This document shows positions 5,211 to 12,036 of a DNA stretch of 12,036 nucleotides, in pieces. Below the pieces are notes generated by a model. The model did not search any database. It was not told the origin of the DNA and was given only the letters and a program-made list of their open reading frames with translations. Each line of letters starts with the position of its first letter. The stretch's first letter is position 1. A program made the translations under genes and the position numbers. The DNA is from Acidobacteriota bacterium. Lineage in GTDB: Bacteria > Acidobacteriota > Terriglobia > Terriglobales > Acidobacteriaceae. The stretch lies in contig JAJYBW010000058.1 of assembly GCA_021778815.1 (NCBI GenBank), forward strand, positions 1 through 12,036. Direction: 5' to 3'.

Positions 5211-6803
5211 CTATTCCAGCGATTGCGTTGCGATCGTTCTCAGCTCCGGCAAAACCCTTCCCAGTTGCACCGCGGCAGCATCTCGTTCGCCCAACGCAAA
5301 ATACACATCCCGATAGAGCGGGTACAACCGGTCATATATGGCAACGGTCTTCGGTTCTGGCTGATACGTTTTATGCGGAAGGCACAACGCGTCCTGCGCG
5401 GCCTCGAGCGAAGGATAAGCCCCCGCAGCCAGGAACGCCATGATGCCCGAGCCCAAGCTGGTCGGCACGCCATCCGGCACCAGCACCGGCTTGCCCAGAA
5501 CATTGGCGTACACCTGGTTCAGTACGGCGTTATTCTGCGGCACCCCGCCGGCATTGATCACGCGGTCAATGCGCACGCCATGCTGCGCCATTCGCTCCAG
5601 AATGATGCGCGTGTGCAGGGCGGTGCCTTCAATTGCAGCAAACAATTCATCCTGCGCGGTGTGCAACAAATTCCAACCAAGGGTAACTCCACCCAGCTCG
5701 GCATTCACCAGCACCGTCCGGTCTCCGTTGTCCCAGCTCAATCGCAGCAGGCCCGTCTGGCCACCGCGATATTTTTCCAGGCCCTTCGATAGTTCCTTCA
5801 CGCTGGTTCCGGCACGGCGGGCAATCGCGTCGAAAATGTCTCCGGTAGCGGAAAGTCCAGCCTCCAATCCGGTGAACGCAGGATGAACACTGCCCGGAAC
5901 AATGCCGCACACCCCGGGAACTAAATTCGTCTCGCGAGAAATAGCGATGATGCAGGTGGAGGTGCCAATCACGTTGACAACATCACCCTCGCGAATGCTC
6001 GCGCCGACCGCGTCCCAATGCGCGTCGAACGCGCCGACAGGAATGGGGATTCCAGCCTTCAACCCCAACTGTTCTGCCCAGTATTGACTGAGGTGGCCCG
6101 CAAGATGGTCTGAAGTTTTTACTGGACTCTGCAACTTCTCGCGAACCCCATCGAGTAGCGGATCCACCGAAGATAGAAACTCCTGTGACGGGAATCCACC
6201 CCATCGCTCGTTCCACATCCACTTGTGACCCAATGCGCAAACGCTGCGCACCACCTTCGAAGGATCCGTCACACCGGCCAGCGTGGCCGCGACCATATCG
6301 CAATGCTCGAAGGCACTGGCAAACTGCGCGCGCTTTTCAGGATTGTGCCGCAGCCAATGCAGCACCTTGGCGAAACCCCATTCGTGCGAATACACGCCAC
6401 CGCACCACTCGATAGCCTCCAGGTGTTGCTGATGCGCAAGCGCAGTGATCTCCTGCGCTTCCGATTTGGCACGATGATCGCACCACAGGTAATACTCGCC
6501 CAGCGGTTGCATCTGCGCATCGACCGGAACCACGCTGGACCCGGTTGTATCGAGCGCGATAGCCGCGATCGATTCGCCAGAAACACCTGCCCCCGCGATC
6601 GCCTGGTGGCACGCACGAATGAGCGACTGCATCTGGTCGGCATGGGACTGGGTCGCATACTCTGGATCTTCGCGCTTGCGATGCAGCGGGTACTCGACCG
6701 AGGCCGTTGCCAGACGCGCAGGCTTGCCCTCTCGCCGATCGCTGTCGAAAATCGACACGCGCACACTGAGTGTTCCAAAATCTACACCTGCAACAATCGC
6801 CAT
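5211..6803 (-). CDS. araB: L-ribulokinase (FGGY carbohydrate kinase)
   Basis: Phosphorylates L-ribulose to L-ribulose 5-phosphate with ATP, the second step of bacterial L-arabinose breakdown. From the ATG at 6803 it has 530 residues, near the 560 typical of AraB. Marks in order: VAGVDFGTLSVRVSIFD (4-20), the N-terminal phosphate loop; IALDTTGSSVVPVD (82-95); YYLWCDHRA (104-112); PVGAFDAHWDAVG (255-267) with probable catalytic Asp260; GTSTCIIA (280-287); and GGVPQNNAVLNQV near 415-435 for the adenosine site. The frame extends to an ATG at 6854, but AGAGGA sits correctly before 6803 and family N-termini begin there. It is the last gene of the araD operon, 103 bp after the small membrane gene. 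Other FGGY substrates are possible, but araD upstream makes ribulokinase the best call. Confidence 0.87.
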   Translation of the reverse strand: MAIVAGVDFGTLSVRVSIFDSDRREGKPARLATASVEYPLHRKREDPEYATQSHADQMQSLIRACHQAIAGAGVSGESIAAIALDTTGSSVVPVDAQMQPLGEYYLWCDHRAKSEAQEITALAHQQHLEAIEWCGGVYSHEWGFAKVLHWLRHNPEKRAQFASAFEHCDMVAATLAGVTDPSKVVRSVCALGHKWMWNERWGGFPSQEFLSSVDPLLDGVREKLQSPVKTSDHLAGHLSQYWAEQLGLKAGIPIPVGAFDAHWDAVGASIREGDVVNVIGTSTCIIAISRETNLVPGVCGIVPGSVHPAFTGLEAGLSATGDIFDAIARRAGTSVKELSKGLEKYRGGQTGLLRLSWDNGDRTVLVNAELGGVTLGWNLLHTAQDELFAAIEGTALHTRIILERMAQHGVRIDRVINAGGVPQNNAVLNQVYANVLGKPVLVPDGVPTSLGSGIMAFLAAGAYPSLEAAQDALCLPHKTYQPEPKTVAIYDRLYPLYRDVYFALGERDAAAVQLGRVLPELRTIATQSLE

Positions 6804-6906
6804 GCATCCTCTTCTTCCAGTTGGAGAAAATTCATTCAGCTGAGAAAGTCGCATGCGGCTCTTCGAAGAAAGAACTCACCTTGCACGTCACACTATCGCC
6901 GCTTCG

Positions 6907-7134
6907 CTACCTTTGCTGCCTGGGAAAAAACTTCACGCAGTAGACTAGGCCCAATATCAGAATCATGCCTCCCCACCACACCGCCGCATGCAGATTCGCC
7001 AGCACCACCATACTTCTCTCATGTGTCACCCAGGCATACACGCCGTGTCCGCCGATCAGTGCGCCATAGATCGTCAGCAACACGCCTACAAAAAACCAGA
7101 TCGGAATATTTGCCGGCACTCCAAGACTGTGCAT
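6907..7134 (-). CDS. Small two-helix membrane protein in the arabinose operon
   Basis: A 75-residue protein I cannot assign to a named family. It has two hydrophobic segments, about 10-32 (starting IPIWFFVGVLLTIYG) and about 46-66 (including HAAVWWGGMILILGLVY), a short loop with a Thr-His-Glu-Arg motif between them, and a basic tail KFFPRQQR. The start is strong: GGGAGGA lies 6 bases before the ATG. It follows the symporter gene by only 28 bp and precedes araB, so it is probably co-translated with the transporter. Some sodium:solute symporters work with a small two-helix partner protein; by position this could be such a subunit, which is an inference. The ribosome site, length and topology argue for a real gene. 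Confidence 0.72.
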   Translation of the reverse strand: MHSLGVPANIPIWFFVGVLLTIYGALIGGHGVYAWVTHERSMVVLANLHAAVWWGGMILILGLVYCVKFFPRQQR

Positions 7135-7162
7135 TCCAATTCCTCCCGTAGTGCTGTTCAGC

Positions 7163-8932
7163 CTACCAGAACAGAATATTCAATCCGGCGAACAAAACGA
7201 CTACGATCACCGCCCAGAACCATTGGTTGCGATAGAACGGCACCGGTTCCTGAAACGGTAATTTGGTGACTCCATAAACCAATCCATTCAATTCCGCTTC
7301 CGGCTTGGGCCGCGTCAACAGGCTCACAACAACTGTAACCGCTATCGAAATTAGAAAGCTCCACAGCGCACGATACAGATTTTCCGCCATGCTTTTCGCA
7401 TCGGGAGAAATCGCCACCATCGATAAGGCCGATGGATCCATCCGCACCCACACAAACAAGCTTACTGAACTCAGTATGCCCAGCAGCAATCCCCAGAATC
7501 CGCCGGCAGCCGTCGCCCGCTTCCAGAACATGCCCAGCAGGATCGCTCCTAGCAGTGGCGCAATGAAAAAACTGAACAGTGCCTGCACGTAATCCATGAT
7601 CCCCGCCGCATGCATCACCAGGTACGCCGCGCCGATCGACACCACAACACCCAGCACCGTGGCCCATCGGCCAATGGCAACATAATGGCTGTCGGACGCT
7701 CTCTTGCGGATCAGCGGCTGATAGATATCGTAGGTCCACACCGTTGCGAACGCGCTGACGTTGCCGGCCATGCCGCTCATGAATCCGGCCATCAGCGCCG
7801 TGATGCCCAACCCCAGCAGTCCCGGCCCCAGATAGCGCACCATCATCAGCGGCAGCACTTCATTAAAGCTATGCGGGTGCAATGCGCTGACGTGGTTTTC
7901 GCCCACCAGGTGCAACAATGTGCCGTCAGGATTTTGCAACACCACCAGTCCCAGCAGTCCGGGCAAGATCACGATAAACGGTACCGCCATCTTGAAGAAG
8001 GAACCGATGATTGGAGCCATCTGCGCTGCTCGCAAGTTTCGCGCCGCTAGAACTCGCTGCACCACCAGAAAATCCGTCGTCCAATACCCGAAGGAAATCA
8101 CGAATCCTAATCCAAAGACAATGCCCGTCCAGTGCACTCCCATCGGGTTCGCACTAAAGTGCCCCGTATCGCGCCACAGGTGAACGTAGTCCTGTCCCCG
8201 ATAATTGCTGGCGATTTTGGCCACCATCTTGTGCCAGCCGCCGGCCTCCACCAGCCCAAGGATAGGCACCAGCAACGCTCCCGCCCAGATCAATACAAAT
8301 TGCAGCACCTCGTTGTAGATGGCCGAACGCAGGCCTCCCAATCCCACATACACGGCAACTGCCAGCGATGACATCAAAATGCTGAAGGTGATATTCCAAC
8401 CCAGCACCACTTTCATCACCACGGCCATGGAGAACATGTTGACGCCGCTCATCAGGATCATTTCAATGGCAAAGGAGAAGGCGGCGAGGATGCGGCTCGA
8501 TTCGCCAAAACGCAACTTCAAATAACCGGGCACGGAGTGCGTTTTGGAAACGTAATAAAAGGGCATCATCACCAGGCCAAGAAACAGCATGGCCGGAATG
8601 GCGCCAATCCAGTACCAATGCGTGGCCAGGATGCCGTACTGGTAGGCGGACCCAGCCCAGCCCATCAGTTCCAGCGAGCCCATATTGGCACTCACGAAAC
8701 TTAGCCCGGCGATCCAGGCTGTCATCTCTCGTCCGGCGAGGAAAAACTGCTCACTGGTGCTGCTCGCCTGTCGCAGATAAAAGCCAATGAATAACACCAT
8801 CGCGAAATAGATCGCGATCACCGCAACGTCAAGGGGTGTCAGGTGCGCCAGTTGTCCGTGTAGCGGCGGGAACGCGACAACAGCGGCCAGAGACAGTCTT
8901 GATGCAATGCCTGAGCTCAGCGGCAATATCAT
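7163..8932 (-). CDS. Sodium:solute symporter (SSS family), probable sugar importer
   Basis: Polytopic inner-membrane cotransporter, 589 residues and about 14 hydrophobic segments, of the SSS family that includes vSGLT and PutP. The first membrane helix is near 34-52. Other marks are SANMGSLELMGWAGSAYQYG (81-100), THSVPGYLKLRFG (131-143), YWTTDFLVVQRVLAARN (283-299) and FMSGMAGNVSAF followed by VWTYDIYQP (384-406). The last is the helix that in vSGLT holds Na2-site serines; here it reads Ser386-Gly387 where vSGLT has Ser-Ser. About 30 residues precede the first helix. AGGG lies 4-5 bases before the ATG, which is 6 bp after the araD stop, so the two are tightly coupled. L-arabinose or an arabinose-containing sugar is the likely cargo given araD and araB on either side, but specificity cannot be read directly. 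Confidence 0.88.
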   Translation of the reverse strand: MILPLSSGIASRLSLAAVVAFPPLHGQLAHLTPLDVAVIAIYFAMVLFIGFYLRQASSTSEQFFLAGREMTAWIAGLSFVSANMGSLELMGWAGSAYQYGILATHWYWIGAIPAMLFLGLVMMPFYYVSKTHSVPGYLKLRFGESSRILAAFSFAIEMILMSGVNMFSMAVVMKVVLGWNITFSILMSSLAVAVYVGLGGLRSAIYNEVLQFVLIWAGALLVPILGLVEAGGWHKMVAKIASNYRGQDYVHLWRDTGHFSANPMGVHWTGIVFGLGFVISFGYWTTDFLVVQRVLAARNLRAAQMAPIIGSFFKMAVPFIVILPGLLGLVVLQNPDGTLLHLVGENHVSALHPHSFNEVLPLMMVRYLGPGLLGLGITALMAGFMSGMAGNVSAFATVWTYDIYQPLIRKRASDSHYVAIGRWATVLGVVVSIGAAYLVMHAAGIMDYVQALFSFFIAPLLGAILLGMFWKRATAAGGFWGLLLGILSSVSLFVWVRMDPSALSMVAISPDAKSMAENLYRALWSFLISIAVTVVVSLLTRPKPEAELNGLVYGVTKLPFQEPVPFYRNQWFWAVIVVVLFAGLNILFW

Positions 8933-8938
8933 GCGACC

Positions 8939-9658
8939 CTATGCCTCGCGCTCACGGTCATTCTCGCTGACTTGCCCGTAGGTGGCATTCGTTCCGTGCT
9001 TCCGCGTGTGATGTCGGTCCATCAGGTGTTGCGGAATACCAGTGGTGGGTCCCGCCAGCATTTCCGTATGCAGCGCCAACCGGGCCACATACTCCAACGC
9101 GACCGCATGATGGACCGCGTCGTCAATCGTTCTCCCCCAGCAGAAGGGCGCATGGCCAGCCACAAGCACTCCTGGGATCGACATAGGATCGAGGCCTTGA
9201 AAACATCGCACAATCACTTCGCCGGTATTGTGCACGTACTCTTCCCCGACTTCATCCGCGCGCAACATCTCCGTCACCGGAATAGGACCATGAAAGTAAT
9301 CGGCATGGGTGGTGCCGTAACAAGGAATGGGCTTCCTCGCCTGCGCCCAGGCGGTTGCGTACTCAGAATGCGTGTGGACCACGCCGCCGATCAGTTGAAA
9401 TTTGCGATAGAGAAGCAGGTGCGTCGCCAGGTCGGAAGAGGGCTTCAGCTTGCCCTCGACGATTTTCCCTTCCATATCGGTGACCACCATGGCTTCAGGA
9501 GTCAAGGCATCGTAGGCAACACCGCTCGGCTTGATCACGACCAGGCCGTGTTCACGCGCGATTCCACTGACATTGCCGAAAGTCGACACCACAAGCCCCT
9601 GTCGCACGATTTCCTGATTCGCGCGAAGCACCTCACTCCTAAGCTGCTGCACTAGCAT
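8939..9658 (-). CDS. araD: L-ribulose-5-phosphate 4-epimerase
   Basis: Zinc-dependent class II aldolase-fold enzyme that converts L-ribulose 5-phosphate to D-xylulose 5-phosphate, the last step before the pentose phosphate pathway. From the ATG at 9658 it has 239 residues; E. coli AraD has 231. With this start the residues fall at the E. coli numbers: KPSSD with Asp76, HTH with zinc ligands His95 and His97, THADYF with Asp120, and GHAPF with the third zinc histidine at 169. Substrate motifs GNVS (28-31) and KPSGV (43-47) are present, and the C-terminus ends with the family's RKHG and YGQ blocks plus a short tail. A nearby ATG at 9670 is in frame but overlaps the GGGGAG ribosome site, so 9658 is preferred. 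It is the first gene of the operon araD, symporter, 75-aa protein, araB. Confidence 0.93.
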   Translation of the reverse strand: MLVQQLRSEVLRANQEIVRQGLVVSTFGNVSGIAREHGLVVIKPSGVAYDALTPEAMVVTDMEGKIVEGKLKPSSDLATHLLLYRKFQLIGGVVHTHSEYATAWAQARKPIPCYGTTHADYFHGPIPVTEMLRADEVGEEYVHNTGEVIVRCFQGLDPMSIPGVLVAGHAPFCWGRTIDDAVHHAVALEYVARLALHTEMLAGPTTGIPQHLMDRHHTRKHGTNATYGQVSENDREREA

Positions 9659-9662
9659 TCGG

Positions 9663-9668
9663 CTCCCC
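9663..9668 (-). promoter_or_regulatory. Ribosome binding site that decides the araD start
   Basis: GGGGAG lies 4 bases before the ATG at 9658-9656. It overlaps the alternative in-frame ATG at 9670-9668, which therefore cannot use it. Homology to AraD N-termini (MLxxLRxxVLxAN) agrees with 9658. Confidence 0.7.
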
Positions 9669-9727
9669 ATTCGCAGCGAAGATGAACTCCTGTTCTCACC
9701 CTATCGCAGCCACGTGATCCACCTTTG

Positions 9728-9779
9728 CAGTAAACACCATTCGAACACCGAACGGCTACAGGGGCGCAAACATTTACTG
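9728..9779. repeat. Repeats upstream of araD, possible operator
   Basis: CAGTAAA (9728-9734) and TTTACTG (9773-9779) are a perfect 7-bp inverted pair 45 bp apart, about four helical turns. Between them AACACC occurs at 9733-9738 and 9744-9749, an 11-bp direct repeat on one face of the helix. A third copy lies just outside at 9782-9787. They sit across the candidate promoter of the arabinose operon, where an arabinose regulator would bind. No regulator gene is in the window. Confidence 0.4.
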
Positions 9780-9783
9780 TCAA
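9755..9783 (-). promoter_or_regulatory. Candidate promoter of the arabinose operon
   Basis: On the minus strand a perfect TTGACA (9783-9778) is followed after 17 bases by a poor -10 (TGTAGC, 9760-9755). A good -35 with a weak -10 is common at activator-dependent promoters, but this could be chance. It would give a leader of about 90 bases before araD. Confidence 0.35.
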
Positions 9784-9810
9784 CACCTGGGTGGAACGCG
9801 GCCTCCAATG

Positions 9811-10001
9811 TCATTTCCAGAAGTACTCACCCGCGCTAAGCAAAGCCTGAATGGAAAGCATGGCATCGCCCGCAAAGAACCACGCGTACTGCGGCCGACG
9901 CGCCGCTCGCGATGGTCCGTACCGGCCACGAGTCCACACCCAAGCTTTGGATTACCGACCCATGCCTGATCCAGCGCCACTTCCGCCCTCGCTAGATCTA
10001 A
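9811..10001 (-). pseudogene. Frameshifted fragment of a glycogen-debranching / amylo-1,6-glucosidase-like enzyme
   Basis: On the minus strand one frame reads LARAEVALDQAWVGNPKLG then CGLVAG (about 9995-9920). A second frame continues from about 9900 with RRPQYAWFFAGDAMLS and IQALLSAGEY and stops at a TGA at 9813-9811. Together they resemble a conserved piece of (alpha/alpha)6-barrel debranching-type enzymes, where GLVAG is followed by RPxFAWFFGxDxxWxxxALLxxGxY. The two halves are in different frames, only about 60 codons remain, and nothing recognisable continues on either side, so this is a dead fragment. It starts within about 10 bases of the GH31 stop codon, as if a deletion joined the two. 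The family assignment is from memory of the motif and is moderately sure. Confidence 0.5.
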
Positions 10002-10009
10002 GCACTCAG

Positions 10010-12036
10010 CTATTTTGTTGGGCTTCGTTCGTTTGTCGACGTACCCACATCCTGCATCTGGGCCATCCCTGAAGCGACATCGCTTTGGTAGGTCGCCAGG
10101 TGAGCGACAATCGAGTGCTGCCAATTGGTACCCAGTATGTTGGCAATTTTCTCCTGATCCGCGGGCGTAATTGCGGTCTTCATCTTGGTCACATCCGCGA
10201 TCGCCTTCGGCAATTCAGAATGGAAGTGCTTCAATTCGTCCGACACGGTTTCCGGGTGATAGCTCAAGCGGTCTCCCGTCTGCATCACGTCCACCAGAGA
10301 ATCCGGCGACCACGCCAGCGGGAAGGTTTTATTCAACGTGTCATACACTTGGCGCAGCCGCGTCATGTTTCCCGCGAATCCGTCCAGTTCGGCGCGTCGC
10401 TCAATTAAATCCATCGGCCGCTTCACATGGATCACCATCGATTGGCTTGTGGGAGTGCTGGGCACGCTAATAACAGTCGTGAGCGTGTTCCCTTCGAAAT
10501 GCCAGCCCGGTACACCCTTCTTGATCGTGTAATCCAACACCGTGCCGTTCGCAGTCACTGCGCTTGGCGGCCAGTCTCCAGGCAATCGCAATTCGTAGCC
10601 GCGCGCATGCATCATTTCCGAATAGCTGCCGCGAACTGGATCGACGGTTACTGTAAGGTCTTCTCCGTCCTGCTTCGCATGGATTGTTGTCCAGGTCGCC
10701 TGGTTCTCCTGGTAGGCGCGGTTGTGCGATGCGTCCTCATACAGGGTGTATTGCGATGAACTCCCAGCGTCTTGCGGGAACACCGTCAGGATCAACGGAT
10801 CTACAGGTTTCTGGCCTGTATAACTCATCGGCGGAGACATCGGGATGATCGCGCCTTCCGGTACATACACGGGTATCTGCGAAATGGAGAATTTGCGCTC
10901 CATTCGGATCGGCCCTGTAAAGTTTCTGCCGGTTTCCCACTCAATCCATTTTCCTTTTGGCAGCCAGATCGACTCGGTCGCCAATTGCGATACGGCGTCG
11001 ACTGGAGTCGCTACTGGAGCCACCAACATCTCCTTGCCAAACTGATATTCATTCTTTGAGTCGTACGCCTCGGTGGTATCCGGCCAGTTGTAATACAGCG
11101 GTCTCAGAAATGCCAGGCCTGTATCGTAGGTGCGTCGGGCCTCGGTGTAGATATATGGCACTAGCGCATATCGCAGATCGAACGTCGATCGCATGAGGCT
11201 GGAATAGGGTTCCGGATACGCCCAGATGCGTCGCTCGGCATCAGGGTTTTTCGTAGTGTGGGTCCGCAGCACTGGCGCGAAGGCGCCGAACTGCACCCAC
11301 CGCGTATAGAGCTCCGGATCGACGGCGCCCGGCATGTGACCGCCAATGTCATGGCTCCAGTAGGCATAGCCTACGTTGGCAGCGGTAGCTGTAAACCACG
11401 GCTGAAACGCAAGCGACGACCATACAGAAATGGTGTCGCCGGAGAATCCAATCTGGTAGCGATGCTCCCCTAGTCCGCCCCAGCGATTCAACATCAGCGG
11501 TCTCTTTCCCTCGCGCGCCTGATCTGTAAAGAAAACGTAGCCCAGCCAGAAGGTCGGGTTCACCCCTGGAATCTTTGTGAAATCCTGCTGCTGCCAGTCC
11601 AGCCACCAGAAATTGACGCCTTGTTTTTCCAGTGGGTGTAGAACCAGATCAAAATAATTATCGACAAATTTTCTATCGGTAATGTCGAACGGCACATATT
11701 TCTTGGTCGCCGGATCAATTCCCATCGCCCGCGCCATCGCTGGATAACTCGTTTCCCATGGCTCGATGCCACCCGCAGGATGCAGATTCAGCGTGACCTT
11801 CAGCCCTTGCTGATGAATGTGATTTAAGAAGGCCGTCGGATCCGGAAACAAAAGTTTGTTCCAGCTGTATCCCGTCCAACCCAGCGGCTGTCCGGACTGG
11901 TCTTTCTCCTGGCTCCACCAACTCTGCTGAAACGTTGGGTGCCACCCCATGTCGATCACCAGCACGTTCAGCGGAGTGTCGTTCTTGTGGAATCCCTGAA
12001 CCAGGTCATTCAGCTCCTGATCCGTGTAATCCCAAT
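10010..12036 (-). CDS. GH31 family alpha-glycosidase (alpha-xylosidase/alpha-glucosidase-like), N-terminus outside window
   Basis: Retaining alpha-glycoside hydrolase. The frame runs open past the right edge (codons for WDYTDQELNDLVQGFHKND precede the GTG at 11965), so the start and any signal peptide are missing. About 675 codons are present. Residue numbers here count from that GTG. The (beta/alpha)8 barrel has VLVIDMGWH (2-9), FWWLDWQQ with probable nucleophile Asp123 (codon 11599-11597), FSGDT with probable acid/base Asp177 (11437-11435), and YWSHDIGGHM (202-211). A DUF5110-like beta domain follows (about 390-460, LILTVFPQDAG). Residues about 515-651 form an extra, mainly helical, C-terminal tail. 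WWLDW is a variant of the WxDMNE nucleophile motif seen in many GH31 enzymes. Whether it releases xylose, glucose or another sugar is not decided by these motifs. It lies upstream of the arabinose operon on the same strand, separated by a pseudogene and a promoter region. Confidence 0.9.
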   Translation of the reverse strand, partial: WDYTDQELNDLVQGFHKNDTPLNVLVIDMGWHPTFQQSWWSQEKDQSGQPLGWTGYSWNKLLFPDPTAFLNHIHQQGLKVTLNLHPAGGIEPWETSYPAMARAMGIDPATKKYVPFDITDRKFVDNYFDLVLHPLEKQGVNFWWLDWQQQDFTKIPGVNPTFWLGYVFFTDQAREGKRPLMLNRWGGLGEHRYQIGFSGDTISVWSSLAFQPWFTATAANVGYAYWSHDIGGHMPGAVDPELYTRWVQFGAFAPVLRTHTTKNPDAERRIWAYPEPYSSLMRSTFDLRYALVPYIYTEARRTYDTGLAFLRPLYYNWPDTTEAYDSKNEYQFGKEMLVAPVATPVDAVSQLATESIWLPKGKWIEWETGRNFTGPIRMERKFSISQIPVYVPEGAIIPMSPPMSYTGQKPVDPLILTVFPQDAGSSSQYTLYEDASHNRAYQENQATWTTIHAKQDGEDLTVTVDPVRGSYSEMMHARGYELRLPGDWPPSAVTANGTVLDYTIKKGVPGWHFEGNTLTTVISVPSTPTSQSMVIHVKRPMDLIERRAELDGFAGNMTRLRQVYDTLNKTFPLAWSPDSLVDVMQTGDRLSYHPETVSDELKHFHSELPKAIADVTKMKTAITPADQEKIANILGTNWQHSIVAHLATYQSDVASGMAQMQDVGTSTNERSPTK

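Noticed and set aside
6804..6854. Upstream ATG start for araB
   Set aside because: The added 17 residues are not in the family, and the AGAGGA ribosome site is placed for the ATG at 6803.
6225..7151. Long plus-strand open frame of 308 codons opposite araB
   Set aside because: It is antisense to araB and the small membrane gene. The residue mix rich in Arg, His, Ser and Thr is typical of a shadow of GC-rich coding DNA.
8972..9655. Plus-strand open frame of 227 codons opposite araD
   Set aside because: It is exactly antisense to araD, whose catalytic residues are all in place.
9780..10124. A 114-aa minus-strand gene read as intact
   Set aside because: Only its middle part resembles a known family. 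Its start lies inside the GH31 gene, and the family signal continues in another frame. It is better described as part of a frameshifted fragment.

Overview
The window looks like bacterial chromosomal DNA, probably from an acidobacterium. This is inferred from the moderately high GC, the style of the protein families and the mix of plant-polysaccharide hydrolases. No rRNA, tRNA or other marker settles the taxonomy, and I see no phage, IS or CRISPR.

Layout from left to right. (1) Positions 1-1067, plus strand: the C-terminal part of a GH127-type beta-L-arabinofuranosidase. (2) Positions 1068-1496: a convergent spacer with two small dyads and a possible decayed reading frame. (3) Positions 1497-3864, minus strand: a fluoride-response operon. 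Read in its own direction it has a good sigma70-type promoter, a fluoride (crcB-motif) riboswitch, an unrecognised 168-aa gene, the fluoride channel gene crcB, a possible 34-aa ORF, a gene with two fused DUF190 (PII-like) domains and a single-domain DUF190 gene. (4) Positions 3949-5145, plus strand: a class III (CaiB/BaiF) CoA-transferase, divergent from the fluoride operon. (5) Positions 5211-9658, minus strand: an L-arabinose catabolic operon in the order araD, sodium:solute symporter, 75-aa two-helix membrane protein, araB. Its upstream region carries repeats that could be an operator. (6) Positions 9811-10001, minus strand: a frameshifted remnant of a glycogen-debranching/amylo-1,6-glucosidase-like enzyme. 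(7) Position 10010 to the right end, minus strand: a GH31 alpha-glycosidase without its N-terminus.

How the genes fit together. GH127 and GH31 would release L-arabinose and an alpha-linked sugar (xylose or glucose) from plant polymers. The symporter would import sugar, and AraB and AraD would convert L-ribulose to D-xylulose 5-phosphate. The isomerase AraA is not in the window. The fluoride operon is a separate module. Its most interesting point is that the riboswitch lies in front of the 168-aa gene, not directly in front of crcB. That makes the 168-aa protein, together with the 2+1 set of DUF190 domains, a candidate undescribed part of a fluoride response.
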